Shown: positions 43,685 through 51,330 of the stretch, piece by piece
How the letters are laid out: every line of letters starts with the position of its first letter
Numbering within the stretch: the stretch's first letter is position 1
Source: Treponema sp.
GTDB lineage: Bacteria > Spirochaetota > Spirochaetia > Treponematales > Treponemataceae
Assembly (NCBI GenBank): GCA_017484285.1
Contig: JAFUTH010000005.1
Location: 1 to 64,000 of the forward strand
DNA length: 64,000 bases
Direction: 5' to 3'
Notes under the pieces: model-generated
The model's input: the letters and a program-made list of their open reading frames with translations, nothing else
Told to the model about the DNA's origin: nothing
Databases searched by the model: none
Made by a program: the position numbers and the translations under genes

Positions 43685-44644
43685 CTATTCCCCCATGAAT
43701 CCGTCACCCCGTTCACGGTAAATTCCCATAAAAACACCGAAAACGACAAGCAAAACGAACAGAAGCAGATTTATCAGAATGATGAGCGGGTCTTTTGCGC
43801 CGAAAACCTGCGAGAGTTTTGCAGAAATCTCTTTAAAAAGCCCCGGCATGATATTCATGTAATAGAGATAGTTTATGAAGATGATGGCAATCGCGGTCGA
43901 CACGACAGAGGAAGCGCTCGCCAGCTTCCATGAACTTGCAAATTGAACGCCAAAAACGGCAATGAGCGCAAGCCCCATGCTCGCAAACGCAAGCCAGTGC
44001 AAAAATCCTGACGACTCGCTGTATTGAGCCGCCGTAAGCACCGCTCCATAAATCGTGAGCGGAAAGGTGACGATTGCAGGCGGCTGAATAGAATTCTTGA
44101 TGATGATGTCAGAATAGGGAAATGCCGATTCATTGTTGAACGGAACGTCAAAAAAAGGAATGACCGAGCCTTCCTGACCGAGGAAGCCACTCGTGTCGAT
44201 AAAGATTCCGTCAGTAAGCCCCTCTTCAGAAACACGCGAATAATAAAAAATACCGTGATCTTCTTTTCGGAAAACGCCGGCAGATGTCTCACTGACCCGC
44301 GTCGAAATATCATCTGAGCCGTATCGAGAAATCAAATGCAAATCAACCGGAATAAAAAGCAGCCAAATCATCAGACCGAAGACGATATGCATGATGAGCG
44401 GAAGCAGCACGCCCCCGTGATGACGAATGAGATAGAGCACAAACAGCACCTGACTGATAATGCACGCCAACGGAAACGCGATGAGTAAGCCCGTCAAGAA
44501 AAAATGCAACGAGAAGAAAGACGACGATAGCCCGGTAACAAACATAGACAAATCGCAGCTAAACATGAACAGAACGGCAAAAAGTATCGTACCGACAATA
44601 CAAGAGCCAAAAAAAACAATTCCTAAAGAAAGCGCGCGTTTCAT
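43685..44644 (-). CDS. membrane protein, LptF/LptG-like topology
   Basis: 319 residues. The start is placed at the ATG preceded by GAGAGAG. Three N-terminal transmembrane segments (about 5-30, 45-65, 75-105), a soluble beta-rich domain (GVFRKEDHGIFYYSRVSEEGLTDGIFIDTSG), and three C-terminal segments. This is the layout of the LptF/LptG subunits that extract lipopolysaccharide from the inner membrane, but sequence similarity is too low for me to name it. Forms an operon with the 606-residue membrane protein. It may act on a different surface lipid. Confidence 0.5.
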   Translation of the reverse strand: MKRALSLGIVFFGSCIVGTILFAVLFMFSCDLSMFVTGLSSSFFSLHFFLTGLLIAFPLACIISQVLFVLYLIRHHGGVLLPLIMHIVFGLMIWLLFIPVDLHLISRYGSDDISTRVSETSAGVFRKEDHGIFYYSRVSEEGLTDGIFIDTSGFLGQEGSVIPFFDVPFNNESAFPYSDIIIKNSIQPPAIVTFPLTIYGAVLTAAQYSESSGFLHWLAFASMGLALIAVFGVQFASSWKLASASSVVSTAIAIIFINYLYYMNIMPGLFKEISAKLSQVFGAKDPLIILINLLLFVLLVVFGVFMGIYRERGDGFMGE

Positions 44645-44672
44645 TTCTCTCTCAGAATACCACGAAAACAAA

Positions 44673-44703
44673 AGAAAAAAAACCACTTCGTGAGAAGTGG
44701 TTT
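44673..44703 (-). terminator. rho-independent terminator after the STAS gene
   Basis: Minus strand AAACCACTTC, loop TCAC, GAAGTGGTTT, TTTTTTC. Near-perfect. Confidence 0.9.
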
Positions 44704-44728
44704 GCATAAAATCGTATTAAATGTACGT

Positions 44729-45280
44729 TTAGCCCAAGAACACCTGACCATGCTGGTCGATTGCGAGAATTGACTTGCACTCTGAGCAGCGGAAGCGACC
44801 CGCACGCGTTGCTTTGAGCCGCTTTGAACACACGGGGCAGCTAAAGATTTTGGGGAAAATGCTTTCTGAGACCGGAGCCCCCTGCTGGAAGAACTGAATT
44901 GCATCAGGCATAGAATCTTTGATATTGAAGAACTGAGAAAATCCCAAGAGCTGAAATACTTCGTAGACTTTTGGCTGAATTTCAAGGAGAACGATGTCGC
45001 CGCCCTGCGGTTTAATCATTTTAAGGAATGCAGTGAATGAACCGATACCCGTTGAAGAAACGTAATTGAGAGCAGAGCAATTGAAAATAAGATTGACAAA
45101 TCCTGCTTCGACAGCTTTAGAAATTCGTTTTTGGAAGAAACTAGAGTTGTATGTGTCAATATAGCCATTCAAATAAATAACGAGCCCGTTCTCGACTTCA
45201 GCAACCTTTTCGATATTAATTTTAAGGCTGTCATCTTTTTCGTCATTGAATCCAGGAACAATGTCGTTGTTATTACTCAT
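44729..45280 (-). CDS. STAS-domain protein with C-terminal zinc ribbon
   Basis: 183 residues. The STAS domain (about 20-125) resembles anti-anti-sigma factors; the phosphorylatable Ser is Ser75 or Ser76 in LNYVSSTGIGSF. A C-terminal zinc ribbon follows with Cys148, Cys151, Cys165 and Cys168 (CPVC and CSEC). Family proteins bind an anti-sigma kinase and free a sigma factor, or work in PP2C/stressosome switches. No kinase or phosphatase gene adjoins it. It has its own terminator, and a TATCAT is visible upstream. The fusion with a zinc ribbon is unusual. Confidence 0.8.
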   Translation of the reverse strand: MSNNNDIVPGFNDEKDDSLKINIEKVAEVENGLVIYLNGYIDTYNSSFFQKRISKAVEAGFVNLIFNCSALNYVSSTGIGSFTAFLKMIKPQGGDIVLLEIQPKVYEVFQLLGFSQFFNIKDSMPDAIQFFQQGAPVSESIFPKIFSCPVCSKRLKATRAGRFRCSECKSILAIDQHGQVFLG

Positions 45281-45406
45281 ACCTTGCTACCTCAAAAAGA
45301 TACATTTTTTTATGTCAGGTCATATGATACACCAAAAATCTCCATTTCGTCTAGTAAATTTTGTCCTATCATACGGAGATATGGTTTTTTCTTCCCGATT
45401 ACCGCG

Positions 45407-46162
45407 CTATTCTTGATTTTGAAGCACAGACCAGCCCTGATCGAAACGAAGCACCGCCCCGTTGATGTCTGCGTTCGAGAGCAGCGTGCACGCCGTTTTC
45501 GCAAGAGATGATGTAGAAATAAGCTCGCCGCGCGGCATTTTCTCACTCAAAGCGGCTTTTTGGGCTTGCGAAAGATATTCCGTTTCAACAAATCCCGGAA
45601 GAATCGCATTGCACGTGATGCCATATTCTGCGTATTCTGCGGCAACTGAGGCAACAAGCACATTCACGCCCGATTTTGCGCCCGCGTAGGCGGCATTTGT
45701 GGAAAATTCCGTGCGGTGCGCCGTTCCCGTGCCGCCAAAAAGCAAAATCCGCCCGAATTTTTGCGTTATCATATTCGGCAATGCGGCAGAAACGAGAAGC
45801 CCCGGAAGCGCGTAGTCATAGAGCGCGACTTTTTCCCAGTCAGAACGGCTTGTTTCATGGAGCGGCTTTTGCACGAACGGGCCGAAACACACGCAGAGAA
45901 TGTCACATTTTTTCGCTTCTGAAAGCAACGGAGAAGACTCAAGCGCGGAAAACGGAGAATCAAGCAGGTTTTGCGCAAGAAAACGCGGGGAATTTCCGCA
46001 TTTTTGGGTGATTTCGCGCACGAGAGAATCGGATTTTTCGCTTTTGTTTGAGCCGTGAATCACGAGACTTGCGCCCGTTTCTGCAAGCGCGAGCGAAATT
46101 TCCCGCCCGATTCCGCCCGAGCCACCCACCACAAGCGCGGTTTTGCCTTCAAAGATTTTCAT
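45407..46162 (-). CDS. short-chain dehydrogenase/reductase
   Basis: 251 residues from the ATG at 46162; a longer reading would cross the promoter. The nucleotide-binding motif is VGGSGGIG (TGxxxGxG type), and YAGAKSG carries the catalytic Tyr/Lys. ILPGFVETEYL is the post-active-site loop. The family is FabG-like, and the substrate cannot be told. The -10 hexamer is 6 bases before the ATG. It is divergent from trmJ, whose start is also leaderless. Confidence 0.85.
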   Translation of the reverse strand: MKIFEGKTALVVGGSGGIGREISLALAETGASLVIHGSNKSEKSDSLVREITQKCGNSPRFLAQNLLDSPFSALESSPLLSEAKKCDILCVCFGPFVQKPLHETSRSDWEKVALYDYALPGLLVSAALPNMITQKFGRILLFGGTGTAHRTEFSTNAAYAGAKSGVNVLVASVAAEYAEYGITCNAILPGFVETEYLSQAQKAALSEKMPRGELISTSSLAKTACTLLSNADINGAVLRFDQGWSVLQNQE

Positions 46163-46168
46163 GCCCTC

Positions 46169-46174
46169 AGTATA
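46169..46174 (-). promoter_or_regulatory. -10 box of the SDR gene, leaderless type
   Basis: Minus strand TATACT, then GAGGGC, then ATG. The AGGG is too close to the start to serve as a normal Shine-Dalgarno. Confidence 0.5.
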
Positions 46175-46191
46175 GCGAATCGCGTCCGTCA

Positions 46192-46220
46192 TTGCGAGGG
46201 AAATTCTTTTTCAGTACACT
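46192..46220 (+). promoter_or_regulatory. trmJ promoter, leaderless type
   Basis: TTGCGA (46192-46197), 17 bases, TACACT (46215-46220), 6 bases, ATG at 46227. No Shine-Dalgarno (GACTGT precedes the ATG). Confidence 0.6.
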
Positions 46221-46226
46221 GACTGT

Positions 46227-46973
46227 ATGAATCTTTCAAATGTCGTGATAATTCTCTCGCGCCCCGAAGAAAGCCGAAATGTGGGTGCGGTGTGCCGTGC
46301 AATGGCGAACAATGGCTTAAAAACGCTCCGAATTGTGGGAAAAAAATCTGATTTTGACGAAGAGCGCGTGCGGATTCTTGCGATTCATGCTTCCCCGATT
46401 TGGGAACGCGCGGAATTCTTTGACACAATCACGGACGCGGCGAAAGATTGCGTGCTTTGCGCGGGAACAACACGCCGTCGAGGGAAAAAGCGCGGAAAAT
46501 TGCTCTTGCCCGAAGAATTTGCCGAAACCGCTTCGCCAATCACGCAGAGCGGAAAAATCGCCGTGGTGTTCGGAAATGAGCGCACGGGTCTTGAAGAAGA
46601 AGAACTCGACGAATGCACTATGGGCGTTACGATTCCTTCGAATGCGGAATTCGGCTCGCTCAACCTCTCGCACGCGGTTCAGATTATTTCGTATCATTTG
46701 TACCGAAATTTCCTCGATGAAAATAAAAAAATCTCGCGCGGTTCAGTGCCCGTTACGCTCGAACGGCTTTCAAAGACGACAACGGAAATTGCCGACAATT
46801 TGCAGAAAATCGGCTTCTTTAAAGTGACGGGAAGAAGCGACATGGAAAAATTCTGGACGGATGTACTTTCGCGCGCCGCACTGAGTGAAAGCGAAGCCGC
46901 CTACATCGAAAAAGTGTTCAGCAAAGCGGCGGGCTTAGCGAGTAAATCAAAAACGGGCAGTGAGATTTTATAA
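46227..46973 (+). CDS. trmJ: SpoU/TrmH-family RNA methyltransferase, TrmJ-like
   Basis: 248 residues. SPOUT-fold motifs: NVGAVCRAMANNG (motif 1), VVFGNERTGLEEEEL (motif 2), and SLNLSHAVQIISYHLYR (motif 3), with the deep trefoil knot that binds S-adenosylmethionine. Length and order match TrmJ, which methylates the 2'-OH of residue 32 in the anticodon loop of several tRNAs. It may also be a relative acting on rRNA. Shares TTATAA with the stop of the convergent regulator. Confidence 0.85.
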   Translation: MNLSNVVIILSRPEESRNVGAVCRAMANNGLKTLRIVGKKSDFDEERVRILAIHASPIWERAEFFDTITDAAKDCVLCAGTTRRRGKKRGKLLLPEEFAETASPITQSGKIAVVFGNERTGLEEEELDECTMGVTIPSNAEFGSLNLSHAVQIISYHLYRNFLDENKKISRGSVPVTLERLSKTTTEIADNLQKIGFFKVTGRSDMEKFWTDVLSRAALSESEAAYIEKVFSKAAGLASKSKTGSEIL

Positions 46974-48053
46974 ACGAATGTGCTTCGGCTCAATAACGTC
47001 GCCGTCACAATAGAGCAACGCGGCGCGCTTGAGGCATTTTTCGAGCTGGCGGATATTGCCGTTCCACGAAAGCGTCTGCAACGTCTGAATCGCCGTGTCC
47101 GAAATTGTTTTTCCAAACTGCTCTCGTTTTAAATAAGCGCGCGCAAGTTCTGGAATATCTTCAAGACGGTCGCGCAACGGCGGCACGACAATCGAAACAT
47201 CATTCATGCGATAAAACAAATCCTCGCGAAACGTGTGCTCCCGAATTTTGCGCTCAAGGTTCGCATTCGTCGCAAAAATCATGCGCGCATCAATTAAAAT
47301 ATCCTTGTTTGAGCCAATCCGATTGACGACGCCATCACTCAGCACCTGCAAGAGTTTTGTTTGCACCGATGGTGAAATTTCTCCGACTTCATCAAGAAAG
47401 AGCGTTCCGCCGTTTGCTTCCTCAAACACACCGGGCGCAGACACAGCATCGGTAAAACCGCCCTTATTCACGCCGAACAATTTTGCTTCAACGAGCGATT
47501 CATTTGCATTCGAGATGAACGCACTTTTAAAAGACAGCGTGCGTCGTGCGGAAAGTTCATGAATTGCACGGGCAACCGTTGATTTTCCAGTTCCCGTTTC
47601 GCCCAGCAAGAGCACTGACACATCGGATTTTGCGACCCGAATGATTTCTGCGCGGAGATTTTGCATGGCGCGCGACGTACCGACCAACGCAGAAAATGTT
47701 TTGCTCATCGTTTTGCAAGTCGTAATGGCTTCAAGAGAATACTCATTGACTTCTTCTGGACGATTAACAATCTGAATGTGGGAATCATGGAAAGGCAGGT
47801 GTTTTGCGACAAGCAACGAAAGCTCGTCACGGGATTGGTATTCGGTGTAATTGCAGCCGTTCGACTCGGCGAATTGTTTTATATGCGCACTGGAGACCGA
47901 CCGGGAGGCAAAAATAATACGTGAACGCGTTTGTTCGACAATTATTTTCAAAAGCAAGCTATCTGCCGCATATCGAACCGTAAACAAAGGACGTTTTTTA
48001 CGGACGAAAAATACATCATCAAGCTGATTTGAAAAAATTGTCACCGAATTCAT
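46968..48053 (-). CDS. sigma-54-activator-like AAA+ protein with degenerate GAFTGA loop and no DNA-binding domain
   Basis: 361 residues. The start is set at the ATG overlapping the upstream TGA (ATGA). N-terminal 110 residues are an unknown domain that could be a signal receiver. The AAA+ core has Walker A GETGTGKS (151-158), Walker B GTLFLDE (217-223), and REDLFYRMN (Arg finger region). The loop that contacts sigma-54, normally GAFTGA, reads GGFTDA (198-203). The protein ends just after the AAA+ helical domain, so there is no Fis-type HTH. It may regulate without binding DNA, or use another mechanism. Coupled to a WecG-type glycosyltransferase. Confidence 0.8.
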   Translation of the reverse strand: MNSVTIFSNQLDDVFFVRKKRPLFTVRYAADSLLLKIIVEQTRSRIIFASRSVSSAHIKQFAESNGCNYTEYQSRDELSLLVAKHLPFHDSHIQIVNRPEEVNEYSLEAITTCKTMSKTFSALVGTSRAMQNLRAEIIRVAKSDVSVLLLGETGTGKSTVARAIHELSARRTLSFKSAFISNANESLVEAKLFGVNKGGFTDAVSAPGVFEEANGGTLFLDEVGEISPSVQTKLLQVLSDGVVNRIGSNKDILIDARMIFATNANLERKIREHTFREDLFYRMNDVSIVVPPLRDRLEDIPELARAYLKREQFGKTISDTAIQTLQTLSWNGNIRQLEKCLKRAALLYCDGDVIEPKHIRL

Positions 48054-48805
48054 GCGCTCACCTCGGATTCTTTCTTTTTGAAAAGCCGAGTGCACAGTAA
48101 TAAAATTTTATACCACATGTACGGAAATATCAAAAAAATCCGTATCGGGTTGTGAAGAATCTCGCTCCAGATTTCCTTGCCCGCATCGAACGTTTTTTCG
48201 CTCACGCGGCGGATTCGCTCAGCAAAGATGCCAAAACAGTCGTGATAATACAGGAAGATGCTCGATGAGAATTTTTCGCGCCGATGATATGACCACAGAT
48301 TTTTTTCTTTGATGCCATCACTCACGATGGTAAGCGACGGCGAAGCCTTAAAAATCGCCTGAACGACATCGTCTTCGGCAGATTTTGGGAAATAGCCGAC
48401 ATAGCGACCGACGATTCTGAGGTTTCGGAACGTGTCATGCACATTCCGCTCAGCGATTTGCAACGTTTTTTTGCGCGCGCCAAGCATGTACAGCGTGCGA
48501 TAGTGCTGGTCGAGCGTATTGAGAATCTGAATGACTGCGTTGAATGGATTGTAGCGGACAGGAACCGTGAGTTTGAGGAAGCGCGCGCCTTTGATAATGC
48601 TTTTTGAGACCGGAAGAACCAAGTCCGCGTTGCGCAAACAGTCGCCGAAGTCCTTTTTTTTGTTGCGCGCTTTGAGCAAATCCCAAATCGTCAAAAACAC
48701 AATCTGCTTTGTGCCCGGCTTTTCGAGGATTTTCATGATTTCTTCTTCGAGATTTTCTGGACGGCATACATCAACAGGAACGCCCAGCAATTCGATTCGT
48801 GTCAT
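48050..48805 (-). CDS. WecG/TagA/CpsF-family glycosyltransferase
   Basis: 251 residues, the normal size. Family patterns: RIELLGVPVDV (N-terminus), QIVFLTIWDLLKARN, NADLVLPVSKSIIKGAR, YMLGARKKTLQIAERN, LRIVGRYVGYFP, and LTIVSDGIKEKNLW. These enzymes transfer an aminosugar or Man/GlcNAc-type sugar to a lipid-linked or surface polymer. The common D-G-x-G part is VSKS here, so specificity may differ. The C-terminal 60 residues contain a hydrophobic segment (IRIFLIFPYMWYKILLLCTRL), suggesting membrane attachment. First of two coupled genes. Confidence 0.75.
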   Translation of the reverse strand: MTRIELLGVPVDVCRPENLEEEIMKILEKPGTKQIVFLTIWDLLKARNKKKDFGDCLRNADLVLPVSKSIIKGARFLKLTVPVRYNPFNAVIQILNTLDQHYRTLYMLGARKKTLQIAERNVHDTFRNLRIVGRYVGYFPKSAEDDVVQAIFKASPSLTIVSDGIKEKNLWSYHRREKFSSSIFLYYHDCFGIFAERIRRVSEKTFDAGKEIWSEILHNPIRIFLIFPYMWYKILLLCTRLFKKKESEVSA

Positions 48806-48864
48806 TTTGTGGAAGGACTCCCTCTTTTTTTATTGCCTACAGATTAACATGAATTTAAGAAAAG

Positions 48865-49650
48865 TTACAAGAGAGTTTGAAGAGCCGCGATTCCGTACAA
48901 TGCCGCCGTCTCACAACGAAGAATGTTCGTTTTAAGGTGAACTGCGGTAAAGCCCGATTTTTGCAAGAATTCAATTTCGCGTGGGGAAATTCCGCCCTCG
49001 CTCCCGCAAAAGAGCGCGATTTTTTTGGGATTTTGCACGCGCTCGCACGCTTCAAGAATGCTCACGGTGGAATCGTTCCTCTCGTAAAGCACGACGGCGA
49101 GTTTTTCTGGTTCGGAAAGATGTTGCGTTTCGCTCTGCCAGAGTTCCGCCGCTTCGGTGAAATTCAGGCAGTTTTCGATTTTTGTGGTTACAGGGCTTCC
49201 GCTTTGCTGGCGGGCTTCTTTTATGATTCGCTCAAACCGCTCAGAGCGAAAATTCATCTTCTCGCTCCCCTTTTGCGAAAATTCCGTCTGCACAGGAACA
49301 ATCCGCGCCACGCCGCACTCGGTCGCCTGCCGCACGATTTGGTCAAATTTCGCCGATTTGGGCACCGCCATGAAAAGCGTGAATTCGCATGATTCGATAG
49401 ATTCGGTTTCTTCGGGCTGATTTTCCATTTTCGCGCTTTGAGCAAGGTCACAGATTTGCAACGAAATTTTTTTTGCCTTTTCGTCAATCAGGCACACGGT
49501 CATCGGCTGCAAGCTGCCGCTCGGAAGCCGCACGGAAATCATATCGCCCGCTTTTACGCGCAAAACACTACGCAGATAGCGAAAATCTTTTCCGCCAATA
49601 GCGAGAAATCCGTTCCTGTCGATGTCGTTCTGTGAAATGTACTGGCGCAT
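48865..49650 (-). CDS. rsmE: 16S rRNA (uracil-1498-N3)-methyltransferase
   Basis: 261 residues. A PUA-like N-terminal domain (about 1-80: FLAIGGKDFRYLRSVLRVKAGD) precedes the SPOUT catalytic domain: KFDQIVRQATECGVARIVPV, RIIKEARQQSG, then LFCGSEGGISPREIEFL and the C-terminal LRCETAALYGIAALQ, which forms the knot. It methylates N3 of U1498 in 16S rRNA. The ATG is not preceded by a Shine-Dalgarno site. It lies 7 bases after the three-way-junction palindrome. Confidence 0.92.
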   Translation of the reverse strand: MRQYISQNDIDRNGFLAIGGKDFRYLRSVLRVKAGDMISVRLPSGSLQPMTVCLIDEKAKKISLQICDLAQSAKMENQPEETESIESCEFTLFMAVPKSAKFDQIVRQATECGVARIVPVQTEFSQKGSEKMNFRSERFERIIKEARQQSGSPVTTKIENCLNFTEAAELWQSETQHLSEPEKLAVVLYERNDSTVSILEACERVQNPKKIALFCGSEGGISPREIEFLQKSGFTAVHLKTNILRCETAALYGIAALQTLL

Positions 49651-49660
49651 GAGTTTTTAT

Positions 49661-49743
49661 TGTCACACGGATTCGGAATTGCTACGCAATTCCAATTTAA
49701 AACTAAGCCTGAGTTTCCGTAGGAAACTCGAATCCGTGTGACA
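49661..49743. repeat. large palindrome R3 with two internal hairpins (three-way junction)
   Basis: TGTCACACGGATTCG (49661-49675) pairs with CGAATCCGTGTGACA (49729-49743), a 15-base-pair outer stem. Inside are GGAATTGC-TAC-GCAATTCC and GAGTTTCC-GTA-GGAAACTC, each an 8-base-pair stem, giving a three-way junction. On the plus strand it is followed by T9 and further T-runs; on the minus strand by AATAAAAAC. It sits between the ctpA stop and the rsmE start. Confidence 0.85.
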
Positions 49744-49750
49744 TTTTTTT

Positions 49751-51247
49751 TTATTTTTTATCTTTTTCAGCTTTTTCTTCTTCCAAAATCGCCAAATCTT
49801 GCAGTTCTTTGAGCGTTTTTGTGTTCTTGATGAGCGTAGTGAAATTTTCTTTCTGCAAAATTGAAATCGCTTCGTTCAACTGAATGTCGTAATCCAAATC
49901 GTAGAGCATTGTGCCTTTTGTTTTGTTCGCTTCGTTTCGTACGAGTTTGCGCAGGCTTGCTTCGTCAATTTCGGGATACTTTTTGTTGAGTTTTTTTGCG
50001 AAATCGGCAATCTGCTTTTCGGTGAGATTGGTGCGGCCGTCAACAAAATCCGCGATTTCAGTTGATTTGTACAATTCGAGATACTGCTTTTCGCCCTCTT
50101 CGCTCAAAACGGGGAACAGAACTTCGCGGTCAGGCGGAATTCCGATTTTGTCGATGTTTACATCGCTCGGCGTGTAGTAGCGTGCCATCGTGATTTTAAT
50201 GCCGTCGGTCGCAGAAAGCGGCAACACCTGCTGAACCGAGCCTTTGCCATACGTGCGCTGACCGACAAGATACGCCAAGTGATTGTCTTTTAAAGCCCCG
50301 CTCACGATTTCCGAGGCAGACGCGCTTCCTTTGTTAATGAGAACGACAATCGGCATGTTTCGCACGGTCGTTTTTTTTGCGGTGGCAGTGAAGACCGAAT
50401 TCTCGAATGAAAGGCGGCTCTTTGTTGTGACAATCGGACCGTTATCGATGAATTTGTCGGCGATGTCAGCCGCACTCGTAATCAAACCGCCCGGATTGTT
50501 GCGCAAATCGATGATAAGAGCCGTGGCATTGTTCTTTTTGAATGAATCGAGCGCTTCCTGAGTGCGTTCGACCGTCTGCGGCGTGAATTCAATGAGGCGC
50601 ACATAGCCGATTTTTGTGCCCTCAATCATGCCGTATTTGACGGTGGGAACTTCGATAATCGCACGAACGAGCGTAACGGGGAATTCCATGTTCTTTCCGC
50701 GACGAATGACCAAATCGACGCTCTCGCCCACCTTTCCGCGGAGCATATCAAGCACTTGCTCCATTGTAATCGTAGACGTGTCCGTGCCGTTGATTGAGAT
50801 AATCAAATCGCCGGCAACAATTCCCGCTTTAAAGCCCGGCGTGTCCTCGACTGGAGAGGCGACTTCAACATAGGCGGGCTTTTCGGAGCTTGTCTCAACG
50901 GGCTTTGAAATCTGCAAGCCGACGCCACCGAACGAGCCGGACGTTGTGTCATTGATATTTCGGAAACTTGATTTGTCGAGGTAGACCGTGTACGGGTCTT
51001 TGAGGGCTTCGAGCATGCCTTTGAGCGCGCCCTCGTACAGCACCTGCGGGTCAATTTCATCAACGTAGTTGCGCTGCACAAAATCGAACACGCCGTTCAT
51101 CAGCTCCATGTACTGGCGTGACTGAGAAGATTTTTCGGTTGCGGACTTTGAAGAAGACTGTGCAAAACACTGCGAAGCAAAAAGCGCGATTACTAAAATC
51201 AGAAGAATGGAATTAACGCGTTTCATAATAGAATCAAAATTTTTCAT
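49751..51247 (-). CDS. ctpA: C-terminal processing peptidase (S41 family)
   Basis: 498 residues. Signal peptide (about residues 1-29, ending SQCFAQ). N-terminal GVFDFVQRNYVDEIDP and LKDPYTVYLDK are typical. A PDZ domain (about 100-175: GVGLQIS, FKAGIVAGDLIISINGTD) is followed by the S41 core with LIIDLRNNPGGL, NKGSASASEIVSGAL (catalytic Ser) and GKGSVQQVLPL (catalytic Lys region). It cleaves the C-termini of exported proteins. The promoter is 9 bases upstream of the ATG at 51247, a nearly leaderless arrangement. A Met at codon 8 is an alternative start. Confidence 0.93.
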   Translation of the reverse strand: MKNFDSIMKRVNSILLILVIALFASQCFAQSSSKSATEKSSQSRQYMELMNGVFDFVQRNYVDEIDPQVLYEGALKGMLEALKDPYTVYLDKSSFRNINDTTSGSFGGVGLQISKPVETSSEKPAYVEVASPVEDTPGFKAGIVAGDLIISINGTDTSTITMEQVLDMLRGKVGESVDLVIRRGKNMEFPVTLVRAIIEVPTVKYGMIEGTKIGYVRLIEFTPQTVERTQEALDSFKKNNATALIIDLRNNPGGLITSAADIADKFIDNGPIVTTKSRLSFENSVFTATAKKTTVRNMPIVVLINKGSASASEIVSGALKDNHLAYLVGQRTYGKGSVQQVLPLSATDGIKITMARYYTPSDVNIDKIGIPPDREVLFPVLSEEGEKQYLELYKSTEIADFVDGRTNLTEKQIADFAKKLNKKYPEIDEASLRKLVRNEANKTKGTMLYDLDYDIQLNEAISILQKENFTTLIKNTKTLKELQDLAILEEEKAEKDKK

Positions 51248-51256
51248 GTTACTGCT

Positions 51257-51285
51257 ATTTTATGTTTCTATAAGAGAAAAATCAA
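51257..51285 (-). promoter_or_regulatory. ctpA promoter, nearly leaderless
   Basis: Minus strand TTGATT (51280-51285), 17 bases, TAAAAT (51257-51262), then 9 bases to the ATG at 51247. It overlaps the divergent flhG promoter region. Confidence 0.6.
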
Positions 51286-51294
51286 TTGGAAATC

Positions 51295-51323
51295 TTTATA
51301 AAGCGAGAATCTTGTGATATAAT
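51295..51323 (+). promoter_or_regulatory. flhG-like gene promoter, leaderless type
   Basis: TTTATA (51295-51300), 17 bases, TATAAT (51318-51323) preceded by TGA (extended -10), then 7 bases (CGCTTCC) to the ATG at 51331. No Shine-Dalgarno. Confidence 0.65.
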
Positions 51324-51330
51324 CGCTTCC

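Noticed and set aside
46968-48053. The AAA+ protein as the activator of the hsp20 sigma-54 promoter
   Set aside because: It lacks a standard GAFTGA loop and any DNA-binding domain. The real activator is more likely encoded elsewhere.
49661-49760. R3 as a simple intrinsic terminator
   Set aside because: The T-run is on the plus strand where no gene reads into it, and two internal hairpins are not needed for termination. It is listed as a repeat instead.
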